This document shows positions 53,263 through 61,874 of a stretch of DNA of 64,000 nt, in pieces; the first letter of the stretch is position 1, and each line of letters begins with the position of its first letter. A model generated the notes under the pieces. That model saw only the letters and a list, made by a program, of their open reading frames with translations, was not told where the DNA came from and made no database searches. Source of the stretch: an uncultured Aquimarina sp. (lineage in GTDB: Bacteria; Bacteroidota; Bacteroidia; Flavobacteriales; Flavobacteriaceae). The position numbers were made by a program, and so were the translations under genes. The stretch is taken from NCBI GenBank assembly GCA_947502885.1, contig CANNBP010000002.1, positions 372,001 to 436,000 of the forward strand, in the 5' to 3' direction.

Positions 53263-53889
53263 ATGAGCTTTACTGAAAAAGAAATAGAAAAGTTAAATCA
53301 AGAGTTTAAAGAAAAAACTCCACTAGAGATAGTACAGTGGGCAATTGATAATGCAGAAAGACCTGTGGTTACAACTAATTTTAGGCCTTATGAAGCATCA
53401 ATTCTTAATGTGTGTGCGGCAGCAAAAAAAGATATTCCAGTGATTTGGTGTGATTCGGGGTATAATACTCCAAATACATATAGGCATGCAGAGGCGGTAA
53501 TAGAGTTGTTGGATTTAAATGTAAAACTTTATGTGCCAAAGCAAACGAGTTCACATAGAGATGTGGTAATGGGGATTCCTGGTATAGAAGATCCGCAGCA
53601 CAAAGTTTTTACAGAACAAGTAAAATTAGAGCCTTTTAAAAGAGCAATGAAGGAGCATACTCCAGATGTTTGGTTTACAAACCTTAGAAAAGGGCAAACC
53701 GCATTAAGAGACTCTTTAGATATATTAAGCCTTGGTGGTGATGGGGTGTTAAAAGTTAGCCCATTTTACTACTATAGCGACGCAGAGTTAGATGTTTATT
53801 TAAATGACAATAACTTGCCAAACGAATTTAAATATTTTGATCCTACTAAGGTATTGGATAATAGAGAGTGTGGTATACACACAAACTAA
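53263..53889 (+). CDS. cysH: Phosphoadenylyl-sulfate (or adenylyl-sulfate) reductase
   Basis: 208 residues, smaller than the 230-270 typical of the family. P-loop-like TTNFRPYEASIL, then VIWCDSGYNTPNTYRHAE, and the C-terminal ECGIH motif with catalytic Cys203, five residues from the end. Only three cysteines occur (51, 63, 203), so the two Cys pairs that hold a 4Fe-4S cluster in APS reductases are absent. By that rule it should use PAPS, but no APS kinase is present in this window. The product, sulfite, is the substrate of the reductase downstream. Confidence 0.88.
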   Translation: MSFTEKEIEKLNQEFKEKTPLEIVQWAIDNAERPVVTTNFRPYEASILNVCAAAKKDIPVIWCDSGYNTPNTYRHAEAVIELLDLNVKLYVPKQTSSHRDVVMGIPGIEDPQHKVFTEQVKLEPFKRAMKEHTPDVWFTNLRKGQTALRDSLDILSLGGDGVLKVSPFYYYSDAELDVYLNDNNLPNEFKYFDPTKVLDNRECGIHTN

Positions 53890-53912
53890 TAAAAAATAAG
53901 AAAAAGCATAGC

Positions 53913-54842
53913 ATGGAAATACTTGAAAAGAAAATGGAAGAAACAGCAATTCTTAATGTAAATCCTTTAGAAAGTGAAGCAATCTACATTTTTAGAGAAG
54001 TAGCAGCGCAATTTGAAAAGCCTGTTTTGCTTTTCTCTGGAGGAAAAGATTCTATAACTTTAGTAAGATTAGCTCAAAAAGCATTTTGGCCTGCCAAAAT
54101 ACCTTTTCCTTTATTACATATAGATACAGGTCACAATTTTCCTGAAACTATCGAGTTTAGAGACCGTTTAGCAGAAGAGTTAGGTGTAGAATTAATTGTT
54201 CGTAATGTGCAAGATTCTATTGATCAAGGAAAAGTTGTTGAAGAAAAAGGAAGATATGCAAGTCGTAATAGCTTACAGACAACAACACTTCTTGATGCCT
54301 TAGAAGAATTTAAGTTTGATGCAGCAATAGGAGGAGCTCGTAGAGATGAAGAAAAAGCAAGAGCAAAAGAACGTATTTTTTCTGTAAGAGATGATTTTGG
54401 ACAATGGGATGAGAAAAATCAAAGGCCAGAATTGTTTGACCACCTTAATGGTAAAATAGATTTAGGACAGAATGTAAGAGTTTTTCCAATTAGTAACTGG
54501 ACAGAGTTAGATGTTTGGAGTTATATAGAAAAAGAAAACATTGAGATTCCATCAATTTACTTCGCACATAAGCGTAAAACATTTGTAAGAGATGGTATGA
54601 TTTGGTCTGCAGAAGATGATGTGGTTTATAGAGATGAAAATGAAGTTGTAGAAGAAAGATTAGTTAGATTTAGAACTGTTGGGGATATGTCTTGTACAGC
54701 AGCAGTATTATCTGATGCGATAACAATCGATAAAGTAGTTGCAGAAATTAGAGATTCTCAAATCTCTGAACGTGGTGCTAGAATCGATGATAAAAGATCA
54801 GAAGCTGCAATGGAAAAAAGAAAACAACAAGGATATTTTTAA
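53913..54842 (+). CDS. cysD: Sulfate adenylyltransferase, small subunit
   Basis: 309 residues from the ATG at 53913, chosen because homologues begin close to LNVNPLESEAIYIFREV and an upstream extension would overlap cysH. Adenylyl-transferase site in LLFSGGKDSI; RLAEELGVELIVRNVQ and GGARRDEEKARAKERIFS are conserved. Forms ATP sulfurylase with CysN, giving APS from sulfate and ATP. Between cysH and cysN in a tight operon. Confidence 0.93.
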   Translation: MEILEKKMEETAILNVNPLESEAIYIFREVAAQFEKPVLLFSGGKDSITLVRLAQKAFWPAKIPFPLLHIDTGHNFPETIEFRDRLAEELGVELIVRNVQDSIDQGKVVEEKGRYASRNSLQTTTLLDALEEFKFDAAIGGARRDEEKARAKERIFSVRDDFGQWDEKNQRPELFDHLNGKIDLGQNVRVFPISNWTELDVWSYIEKENIEIPSIYFAHKRKTFVRDGMIWSAEDDVVYRDENEVVEERLVRFRTVGDMSCTAAVLSDAITIDKVVAEIRDSQISERGARIDDKRSEAAMEKRKQQGYF

Positions 54843-54985
54843 AAAAGTAGCAAGTTAACAGAGGTTGTTCTGAAACTAAGAAACTACGAGAAAAAGAATA
54901 GAATAAAATAATTGAGAATAGTTGTAGGATATCGAGTATAGCTTTAGAGATTCAGAAATAACTATAAACTCTCAACCAAGATAAA

Positions 54986-56233
54986 ATGGACGTATTAAAA
55001 ATAGCAACAGCAGGAAGTGTAGATGATGGGAAAAGCACCTTGATTGGTCGTATTTTGTATGATACAAAATCATTAACTACAGATAAGCTAGAAGCAATAG
55101 AAACTAGAAGTAAAGCAAATGGTTTTGATTACTTAGATTTCTCATTGGCTACAGATGGATTAGTGGCAGAACGAGAACAAGGAATAACTATAGATGTAGC
55201 TCATATATATTTCTCTACCAAAACTAAAAGTTATATTATAGCTGATACCCCTGGACATATTGAGTATACCAGAAACATGGTGACAGGAGCGTCTACTTCT
55301 CAAGCTTCAATTATTTTGGTGGATGCTAGAAAAGGAGTAATAGAGCAAACGTATCGTCATTTTTTTATCAATAATTTACTAAGAGTAAAAGATGTCATTG
55401 TTGCTGTAAACAAAATGGATTTAGTAGACTTTTCTCAAGAAAAGTACGAAGCGATAAAAGAAGATTTTCAGAGCCTAATTGCTAAAAGTGAATATAAGGA
55501 TCAGAACATTACATTCATACCTGTAAGTGCTTTGCAGGGGGATAATGTGGTAGAGAAATCTGAAAAAACTCCTTGGTATAATGGGCAAACATTGTTAGAG
55601 CATTTGGAAGAATTAGATGCTCAGGATGTGTATGAAAAATCACAAGCACGTTTCCCTATACAAACTGTTATTCGTCCTAAAAAAGATGAATATCATGACT
55701 TTAGGGGATATGCTGGAAAATTATACGGAGGTGAATTTTCTGTAGGAGATGAGGTAACCGTATTGCCATCATTAACGACTTCAAAAATTAAAGAAATATA
55801 CTTCTTTGATCAAAAGTTTGAGACTGCAGGAAGAGGAAGCTCTTGTACAATTACATTAGAAGATGACGTAAATGTAAGTCGTGGAGATATGATTGTAAAA
55901 ACATCAGAAAAACCACAAATAGAAAAACAACTTACAGCAACCGTTTGTTGGATGGATAGTAAGAACCTTAATGTTGGAACAAATTATTTTGTACAAAATG
56001 GAAGTAATAGAGTTTTGGCAAAGGTTAAAAGTATAAGCGGTACAATTGCAACTGATTTTTCTGGAGAAGATGTTTCTAAAAATGAGTTGAAATTAAACGA
56101 AATAGGAAAAGTTCAAATACAATTAAGTAAGCCATTGGCTTTTGATTCATATAAGAAAAATAAGGCTTCCGGGTCATTTATATTAATTGATTCGCAAACC
56201 AATAATACCTCAGGCGTAGGCTTTATAGAATAA
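54986..56233 (+). CDS. cysN: Sulfate adenylyltransferase, GTPase subunit
   Basis: 415 residues, the length of a stand-alone CysN, so the CysC kinase domain seen in some fusions is absent. G1 in GSVDDGKSTLIGR, the ATDGLVAEREQGITID segment, G3 in DTPGHIEYTRNM and G4 in AVNKMDLVDF. GTP hydrolysis drives the CysD reaction. 143 bases after cysD with no clear promoter between them. Confidence 0.93.
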   Translation: MDVLKIATAGSVDDGKSTLIGRILYDTKSLTTDKLEAIETRSKANGFDYLDFSLATDGLVAEREQGITIDVAHIYFSTKTKSYIIADTPGHIEYTRNMVTGASTSQASIILVDARKGVIEQTYRHFFINNLLRVKDVIVAVNKMDLVDFSQEKYEAIKEDFQSLIAKSEYKDQNITFIPVSALQGDNVVEKSEKTPWYNGQTLLEHLEELDAQDVYEKSQARFPIQTVIRPKKDEYHDFRGYAGKLYGGEFSVGDEVTVLPSLTTSKIKEIYFFDQKFETAGRGSSCTITLEDDVNVSRGDMIVKTSEKPQIEKQLTATVCWMDSKNLNVGTNYFVQNGSNRVLAKVKSISGTIATDFSGEDVSKNELKLNEIGKVQIQLSKPLAFDSYKKNKASGSFILIDSQTNNTSGVGFIE

Positions 56234-56343
56234 ATAAAACACTCTCTTTTTTAAGGGAATAAATCAAGATTTTTAGAATTAGAAATTAATTACACAAAAG
56301 TCATAACTATACCCTTTTTTAAGAGTAAGAAATACCAAAAGAA

Positions 56344-58434
56344 ATGCAAAGTTTTAGAACCGAAATAGAAAACCCAATTGTCGAAAACGATATTATAGAA
56401 TTAGCTAATAAGATTGAGCAATTCCATAATGGTAAGATTGATGAAGAAAAATTCCGTAGCCTTCGTTTAGCAAGAGGTGTATATGGTCAGCGACAAGAAG
56501 GAGTGCAAATGATTCGTATAAAATTACCTTATGGTAAGGTGTTGAGTAATCAATTAAAACGAATTTGTGAAGTATCTGATGAATATTCAAGAGGAAGATT
56601 GCATATCACAACCCGTCAAGATATTCAGATTCACTATGTTGATCTAAATAGAACACCAGAACTTTGGGCAGAGCTAGAAAGAGATGATGTTACATTGAGA
56701 GAGGCTTGCGGTAATACAGTTCGTAACGTTACGGCATCAGAAACAGCAGGGATTGATCCTAAAGAGCCATTTGATGTATCTCCTTATGCAGATGCTTTAT
56801 TTCGTTTCTTTTTAAGAAATCCAATATGTCAAGAAATGGGACGTAAGTTCAAGGTTTCTTTTTCAGGAACTGATGAAGATACTGGATTATCATACATGCA
56901 TGATTTAGGTTTTATAGCAAAAATCGAAAATGGAGTAAGAGGTTTTAAAGTAATGCTTGGAGGAGGATTAGGTTCACAACCAAGACATGCAGATGAATTA
57001 TATAGCTTTTTACCATCAGATAAGATTATCCCTTTAATGGAAGGAGTTTTAAGAATATTTGATCGTCATGGTGAACGTAAAAGTAGAGCTAAGGCAAGAA
57101 TGAAGTTCTTAATAAAAGATATAGGTTTAGAAGCTTTTAAAGAATTGGTAGAAGCAGAGCAAAGTGCAATAGCACAAAAAACTGTTGCTATCGATGCAGA
57201 CGCTTATCAGCCTTCTGTTCCTGTAACAATTGAAGCTCCACAAGTTTCTATTAAGAATCAAGAAGTATATGATTTGTGGAAATCTACAAATGTAATTGCT
57301 CAAAAACAAGAAGGATTTGTTGCTATAGGTATTAAAGTATTATTAGGTGATTTTTATACAGATAAGGCGAGACTGCTAGCTGATTTGGTAGAGAAATATG
57401 CAGCAGGAGAAATTCGTTTATCATTACGCCAGAATATTTTATTACCATTTGTAAAAGAAGAATTATTACCATTTTTCTATCAAGAGTTAGAAAAATTAGG
57501 ATTTGTAGATCCAGGATATAATAAAGCGGTAGATATTACTGCGTGTCCAGGAACAGATACGTGTAACCTAGGTATTGCGAGTAGCACTGGTATAGCAGAA
57601 GAGCTAGAAAGAGTAATTAGAACAGAATATCCACAATATTTAGAAAACGAAGATTTAGTTATAAAGATTAGTGGTTGTATGAACGCTTGTGGGCAACACA
57701 ATATGGCAAATATTGGTTTTCAAGGAATGTCAGTTCGTACAAAAGATAAATTAGTTGCTCCTGCACTTCAAGTGTTATTAGGAGGAGGAAATTTAGGAGA
57801 CGGAAATGGTCGCTTTGCAGATAAAGTAGTAAAGATACCAAGTAGAAGAGGGCCAGAGGCATTAAGAAGGATTCTTAATGATTATGAGCAAAATTCAAAT
57901 GGTAAACTTTTTGTAGAGTATTATGCAGAAAAAGGAGAGAAGTATTTTTATGATTTCTTAACTGATTTGTCAAATGTAGAAAACCTGACTCAAGAAGACT
58001 TTATTGATTGGGGTACAGAAGAAGAGTATGTAAAAGCTATTGGTGTAGGAGAATGTGCGGGTGTTGTAATAGATTTAATAGCAACTCTGTTCTTAGAAAG
58101 CGAAGAAAAGATTGAAAACGCAAAGCAATCTTTAGAAAACGAAGTGTATTCTGATGCGGTATATCATGCTTATAGTTCTTTGGTAAATTCTGCAAAAGCA
58201 TTGTTACTAGCAGAAAACAAAAAGACAAATACACATGCTAGTATCATCTCTCAGTTTGATAAGGAGTTTGTAGAAACCGAAAAAATAAGCCTAGAAGGTA
58301 CATTTGCAGATTTGATTTATCAATTGCAGAAAAATGCACCAACAAAGGATTTTGCAATAGACTATATAAATAGTGCTACTCAGTTTTTACAAAATGTACA
58401 AGAGTATAGAACTGCAGAAATTGCTAAATCTTAA
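56344..58434 (+). CDS. Ferredoxin-type sulfite reductase with helical C-terminal extension
   Basis: 696 residues. Residues 1-555 form a siroheme/4Fe-4S reductase: SRGRLHITTRQDIQIHY near residues 82-98, and cluster ligands C401 and C407 (CPGTDTC) with C445 and C449 (GCMNACGQ). Residues about 560-690 are an all-helical extension with an AVYHAYSSLVNSAKALLLAE helix, resembling HEPN-type domains but without the RxxxxH RNase motif. The place in the cys operon and the siroheme, ferredoxin and reductase genes downstream favour sulfite rather than nitrite as substrate. Confidence 0.88.
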   Translation: MQSFRTEIENPIVENDIIELANKIEQFHNGKIDEEKFRSLRLARGVYGQRQEGVQMIRIKLPYGKVLSNQLKRICEVSDEYSRGRLHITTRQDIQIHYVDLNRTPELWAELERDDVTLREACGNTVRNVTASETAGIDPKEPFDVSPYADALFRFFLRNPICQEMGRKFKVSFSGTDEDTGLSYMHDLGFIAKIENGVRGFKVMLGGGLGSQPRHADELYSFLPSDKIIPLMEGVLRIFDRHGERKSRAKARMKFLIKDIGLEAFKELVEAEQSAIAQKTVAIDADAYQPSVPVTIEAPQVSIKNQEVYDLWKSTNVIAQKQEGFVAIGIKVLLGDFYTDKARLLADLVEKYAAGEIRLSLRQNILLPFVKEELLPFFYQELEKLGFVDPGYNKAVDITACPGTDTCNLGIASSTGIAEELERVIRTEYPQYLENEDLVIKISGCMNACGQHNMANIGFQGMSVRTKDKLVAPALQVLLGGGNLGDGNGRFADKVVKIPSRRGPEALRRILNDYEQNSNGKLFVEYYAEKGEKYFYDFLTDLSNVENLTQEDFIDWGTEEEYVKAIGVGECAGVVIDLIATLFLESEEKIENAKQSLENEVYSDAVYHAYSSLVNSAKALLLAENKKTNTHASIISQFDKEFVETEKISLEGTFADLIYQLQKNAPTKDFAIDYINSATQFLQNVQEYRTAEIAKS

Positions 58435-58510
58435 TCAGGTAATTTTTTGAGAAGTAAAATAGTATTGTTTTGATTCTTAAGAGAGTGAGTGGGTTGAGAG
58501 AAATAGTTAG

Positions 58511-58518
58511 TATCTTTG
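58511..58518 (+). promoter_or_regulatory. Candidate internal promoter element before siroheme synthase
   Basis: TATCTTTG followed by CTGCC, a perfect TAnnTTTG, 113 bases before the gene. It suggests a secondary promoter inside the sulfate-assimilation run. Confidence 0.4.
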
Positions 58519-58630
58519 CTGCCCAGAATGAACGAGGTGTTCTATAAGTAAATGTATAATAGTCTATAAATAGAAAATAGGCTTCGCAATTATAAAGACA
58601 ATATCTTGATAGTTCAGGATAGCTATAAAG

Positions 58631-59224
58631 ATGGAAGAAAGAAATAATTTATATCCGATTTTTTTGAAGGTAAAAAACCTAGAAATCCTAATTGTAGGAG
58701 GGGGTAATGTTGCCGAAGAAAAACTAGCGTTCTTATTAAAATCTAGCCCAGATGCCAAAGTAACATTAGTATCACCAATGTTTAGAGAAGGTACGGTTGC
58801 TTTAGCAAATAAGTTCGGGGTAGAAATGATTAAAAAGAAGTATCACAAACGTTTTCTAAAAAGAAAACATGTTGTGATTGCTACCACAGACATTCCTAGT
58901 GTTAATATACAAGTGTATAAAGATTGTAGGAAAAGAAGTAAACTGGTTAATGTAGCAGACAATCCTCCGTATTGTGATTTTTATATGGGAGGAATTGTAA
59001 CCAAAGGCAATGTGAAAGTGGCAATTTCAACCAACGGAAAATCACCAACCACGGCCAAAAGATTGCGTCAGTTTTTTGAAGAAGTAATTCCTGAAAATAT
59101 TGACGATTTAGTGAAGAATTTAAATCAATATAGAAAAACAATTAAAGGTGATTTCGAAGAAAAAGTGGATACGCTTAACGAATTTACCAAAGGATTAATA
59201 GGAAAAAAAGAAGTTGAAAAATGA
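58631..59224 (+). CDS. Precorrin-2 dehydrogenase / sirohydrochlorin ferrochelatase (CysG N-terminal domain, Met8p-like)
   Basis: 197 residues. NAD motif IVGGGNVAEEKLAFLL near residue 20, VIATTDIPSVN, VNVADNPPYCDFYMGG and AISTNGKSPTTAKRLRQFFEE. It oxidises precorrin-2 and inserts iron to give siroheme for the sulfite reductase just upstream. The uroporphyrinogen methyltransferase half of CysG is not in the window, so that enzyme must be encoded elsewhere. Stop overlaps the next start by four bases. Confidence 0.92.
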   Translation: MEERNNLYPIFLKVKNLEILIVGGGNVAEEKLAFLLKSSPDAKVTLVSPMFREGTVALANKFGVEMIKKKYHKRFLKRKHVVIATTDIPSVNIQVYKDCRKRSKLVNVADNPPYCDFYMGGIVTKGNVKVAISTNGKSPTTAKRLRQFFEEVIPENIDDLVKNLNQYRKTIKGDFEEKVDTLNEFTKGLIGKKEVEK

Positions 59225-60276
59225 TCAAGACTGATATTTTAATAATCGGAGCAGGCCCAACGGGACTATTTACAGTTTTTGAAGCGGGATTACTGAAGTT
59301 GAAAACACATCTTATCGATGCCTTACCACAACCGGGAGGTCAATGTTCAGAAATTTATCCTAAAAAACCAATCTATGATATTCCTGGATTTCCAGAAATA
59401 TTAGCAGGGGACTTAGTGAATAATTTAATGGAGCAAATCAAACCTTTTGATCCGGGATTTACATTAGGAGAAAGAGCAGAAACAATAGAGAAGTTAGAAG
59501 ATGATACTTTCTTGGTAACCACAAATAAAGGAACACAGCATAATGCGCCTGTAGTTGCAATTGCAGGAGGATTAGGTTCTTTTGAGCCACGTAAACCACC
59601 TATTCCAAATATTGTTGATTTTGAAGACAAAGGAGTAGCGTATATCATTCGTGACCCAGAAGTGTATAGAGATAAAAGAGTAGTGATTGCAGGAGGAGGA
59701 GATTCTGCGTTAGATTGGACTATTTTCTTAGCTGAGGTAGCAAGTGAGGTAACACTTGTTCATAGAAGAAATGAGTTTAGAGGAGCTTTGGATTCTGTAG
59801 AACGTGTAGCAGAGCTAACTAAGTTAGGTAAGGTGAACTTAATTACTGAAGCAGAAGTAAAAGAACTAAAAGGAGAAGATCACGTTACTGGTGTTGGTAT
59901 CAAGCATAAAACAAAAGGAGATATCGAAGTGGATACAGATTACTTTATCCCATTATTTGGTTTGTCTCCAAAACTTGGTCCAATTGGTGATTGGGGATTA
60001 GAGATTGAGAAAAATGCTATAAAAGTAGATAATTCATATGATTATCAAACAAATATCCCAGGTATCTATGCAATTGGAGATGTAAATACTTATAAAGGAA
60101 AATTAAAGCTAATTCTTTCTGGTTTTCATGAGGCTGCAATTATGTGTCAAAGTGCTTATCAAAGAATTTTTCCAGATAAAAAGTATGTGATGAAGTATAC
60201 TACTGTAGGTGGAGTAGAAGGATTTGATGGTACCAAAAAAGAAGCTAAAAAAGAAGTAGTAAAAGCAATTAATTAA
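59221..60276 (+). CDS. Thioredoxin-reductase-type ferredoxin-NADP reductase
   Basis: 351 residues. FAD motif IIGAGPTGLFTVFEAG, the PQPGGQCSEIYP segment, NADPH motif VVIAGGGDSALDW, and GIYAIGDVNTYKGKLKLI. The CxxC pair of thioredoxin reductases is missing, which identifies the FNR subtype. It probably passes electrons from NADPH to the ferredoxin encoded next, and so to sulfite reductase. Translationally coupled to the siroheme gene. Confidence 0.9.
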   Translation: MIKTDILIIGAGPTGLFTVFEAGLLKLKTHLIDALPQPGGQCSEIYPKKPIYDIPGFPEILAGDLVNNLMEQIKPFDPGFTLGERAETIEKLEDDTFLVTTNKGTQHNAPVVAIAGGLGSFEPRKPPIPNIVDFEDKGVAYIIRDPEVYRDKRVVIAGGGDSALDWTIFLAEVASEVTLVHRRNEFRGALDSVERVAELTKLGKVNLITEAEVKELKGEDHVTGVGIKHKTKGDIEVDTDYFIPLFGLSPKLGPIGDWGLEIEKNAIKVDNSYDYQTNIPGIYAIGDVNTYKGKLKLILSGFHEAAIMCQSAYQRIFPDKKYVMKYTTVGGVEGFDGTKKEAKKEVVKAIN

Positions 60277-60302
60277 AATTTAGTAGCTTTACTTAATAAA
60301 TA

Positions 60303-60350
60303 AACCTCACAAGCTCTTGTTGAACTTGATTCAATTGACTTTGTGAGGTT
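60303..60350 (+). repeat. Inverted repeat between ferredoxin reductase and ferredoxin genes
   Basis: AACCTCACAA (60303-60312) faces TTGTGAGGTT (60341-60350), 10 bp, loop 28 bases. No T-run follows, so it may be a partial terminator or an RNA-stability element. Confidence 0.45.
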
Positions 60351-60386
60351 TGTAGAATATTATATTATTGACAGAATTAAAAAAAT

Positions 60387-60707
60387 ATGTCAGACGTTAC
60401 CATAAAAATTAAGGATAGAGAAGGAGTTGTGCACGAGGTACAGGCGCCCACAGATATGGCAATGAACTTAATGGAAGTTTGTAAAGCCTATGAATTACCA
60501 GTAGAAGGTACTTGCGGAGGTATGGCAATGTGTGCTTCTTGTCAGTGTTATGTAACATCGGATCATGAGTTACCAGAAATGGGACAAGATGAAGATATGA
60601 TGTTGGCAGAGGCTTTTTATGTAGAAGACAATAGTAGATTAGGGTGTCAAATACCGATAACTCCAGAATTAGATGGGTTAGAAGTAGAATTGGCTCCAGA
60701 ATCTTAA
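60387..60707 (+). CDS. 2Fe-2S ferredoxin (adrenodoxin type)
   Basis: 106 residues. Cluster ligands in GTCGGMAMCASCQCYV (C-x5-C-x2-C) and the fourth Cys in SRLGCQIPI. The MNLMEVCKAYELPVEGTCGG lead-in and the acidic HELPEMGQDEDMM region are typical of the ISC/adrenodoxin class. Likely electron carrier for the sulfite reductase, given its position at the end of the cys run. Ended by a strong bidirectional terminator. Confidence 0.93.
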   Translation: MSDVTIKIKDREGVVHEVQAPTDMAMNLMEVCKAYELPVEGTCGGMAMCASCQCYVTSDHELPEMGQDEDMMLAEAFYVEDNSRLGCQIPITPELDGLEVELAPES

Positions 60708-60726
60708 AAATACATCCAGATAATAA

Positions 60727-60780
60727 TTTATAAAAAACATGCATTGTAGAATTTATTCTACAATGCATGTTTTTTATAAA
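60727..60780. terminator. Bidirectional terminator, 25-bp perfect stem
   Basis: Bases 60727-60751 pair perfectly with 60756-60780 around a 4-base loop; T-runs are present in both directions. Serves the ferredoxin gene and the convergent lipoprotein gene. Confidence 0.92.
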
Positions 60781-60803
60781 GTTTTTTTGTTAAACCAAGC
60801 TTT

Positions 60804-61361
60804 TTAAGGACCTGTAATAACCACTGTTTGATAATTTTCCCAGTTGGTGAATAATAGAGGAAGTCCTACAGAAAAAGTACCTTCTGATACATCCATTGTT
60901 AAAGTGATTGATTTATTGGAATTATAATTTTGCCATAAAAAATCAGCTAAACCATCATCTTCTACTGTGATTGTATATCCCGGTATATTTGTAATTTGAT
61001 GATTGGGAGTAGAGCAACAGTCTATAGTTGGATTTGCAGAAGTGTAAGTTTCTTTTGCTCCTGTACTTAAATCTTTAGCTTCAGCTTTAATATTCTTGAT
61101 GTGTGCAGGTCCTACTTCATATAAAAAGTCATACCTAAAATCAGAGGTTATAAAGTTAAATTTTCCACTGCCATTAAAATAACCCCACCGAATTTTTGAT
61201 CCTCCCCCTAATGTTGCAGTAATTGGTGTTACTTCTACAGATTTAGAAGTTTTGATAGCGTTTTTGTTAAGAACATTTTGACTGGATGGGGCAAACTCAT
61301 CCTCTTTTTCACAAGCGCATAATAAGGCAACTGCGAAAATCATAATTAAATAATTTTTCAT
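60804..61361 (-). CDS. Lipoprotein of unknown function
   Basis: 185 residues. Lipoprotein signal MKNYLIMIFAVALLCACEKED with lipobox LLCAC, cleavage before Cys17 likely. The mature part is beta-rich (GSKIRWGYFNGSGKFNF, GYTITVEDDGLADFLW). A pair of adjacent cysteines (IDCCSTP) is present. I recognise no family. Convergent with ferredoxin and divergent from metH; no operon partner. Confidence 0.7.
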   Translation of the reverse strand: MKNYLIMIFAVALLCACEKEDEFAPSSQNVLNKNAIKTSKSVEVTPITATLGGGSKIRWGYFNGSGKFNFITSDFRYDFLYEVGPAHIKNIKAEAKDLSTGAKETYTSANPTIDCCSTPNHQITNIPGYTITVEDDGLADFLWQNYNSNKSITLTMDVSEGTFSVGLPLLFTNWENYQTVVITGP

Positions 61362-61559
61362 GCATATATTTTTTAAAGTTGACTGTAAATATATGTTGGG
61401 TTATGGTAAGAAAATATTCAAATTGTGTAAAGTGCATGTTTGATTGTGTGAATGATTGGTTTTAATGTATAAATGACCAATTTATAGAGAGCGATTAATT
61501 AATTTGAAAAACTACTTGTTCTTAACATATACTATAAGTTTAATATTTTTAATTTTTCC

Positions 61560-61590
61560 TTGCAAAACAAAAGGTTATGCCGTTTATTTG
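61560..61590 (+). promoter_or_regulatory. Candidate promoter of the metH operon
   Basis: TTG at 61560-61562, 20-base spacer, then TTTATTTG at 61583-61590, one change from TAnnTTTG. Start would lie about 45 bases before the riboswitch. Confidence 0.45.
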
Positions 61591-61600
61591 CAGTTCAAAT

Positions 61601-61616
61601 AACAGCAAATGCTGTT
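61601..61616. repeat. Inverted repeat AACAGCA-aa-TGCTGTT in the metH leader
   Basis: Perfect 7-bp arms separated by two bases, lying between the predicted metH start site and the riboswitch. May be an operator for a dimeric regulator or a small leader hairpin. Confidence 0.45.
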
Positions 61617-61640
61617 TTGGTTCATAAACATTAGAATTGT

Positions 61641-61784
61641 TATCAAGAAAGGTGGAGGGAATAGACCCTGTGAAACCTTAGCAACCCTTTATCTGCTAAA
61701 GAAGGTGCTACATTCTATTCGCAAAGCGAAATAGATAACGAAGAGTCATAGCTTGGCTATGTTTTCCATACACTTTTCTTGATA
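61641..61784 (+). ncRNA. SAM-I (S-box) riboswitch upstream of metH
   Basis: P1 is a perfect 10-bp helix TATCAAGAAA (61641-61650) with TTTCTTGATA (61775-61784). The core GGTGGAGGGA, GACCCTGTGAAACC, TTAGCAACC, GAAGGTGCTA, and a hairpin ATTCGCAAAGCGAAAT followed by GATAAC match the SAM-I aptamer and closely resemble the copy at 45980-46117. About 90 bases separate it from the metH ATG; no classical terminator is evident, so control may act on translation. Confidence 0.93.
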
Positions 61785-61874
61785 CACTTTTAACATGTTT
61801 TTTTATTGTTTAAAAAGACCTAATGCTGGTTTTGTCTGAAAAAAAGATAGAAGTAGGTGTTAAGAAATTATATT

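Noticed and set aside
60409..60768. A 119-codon open frame opposite ferredoxin
   Set aside because: It begins in the terminator hairpin and lies antisense to a conserved gene.
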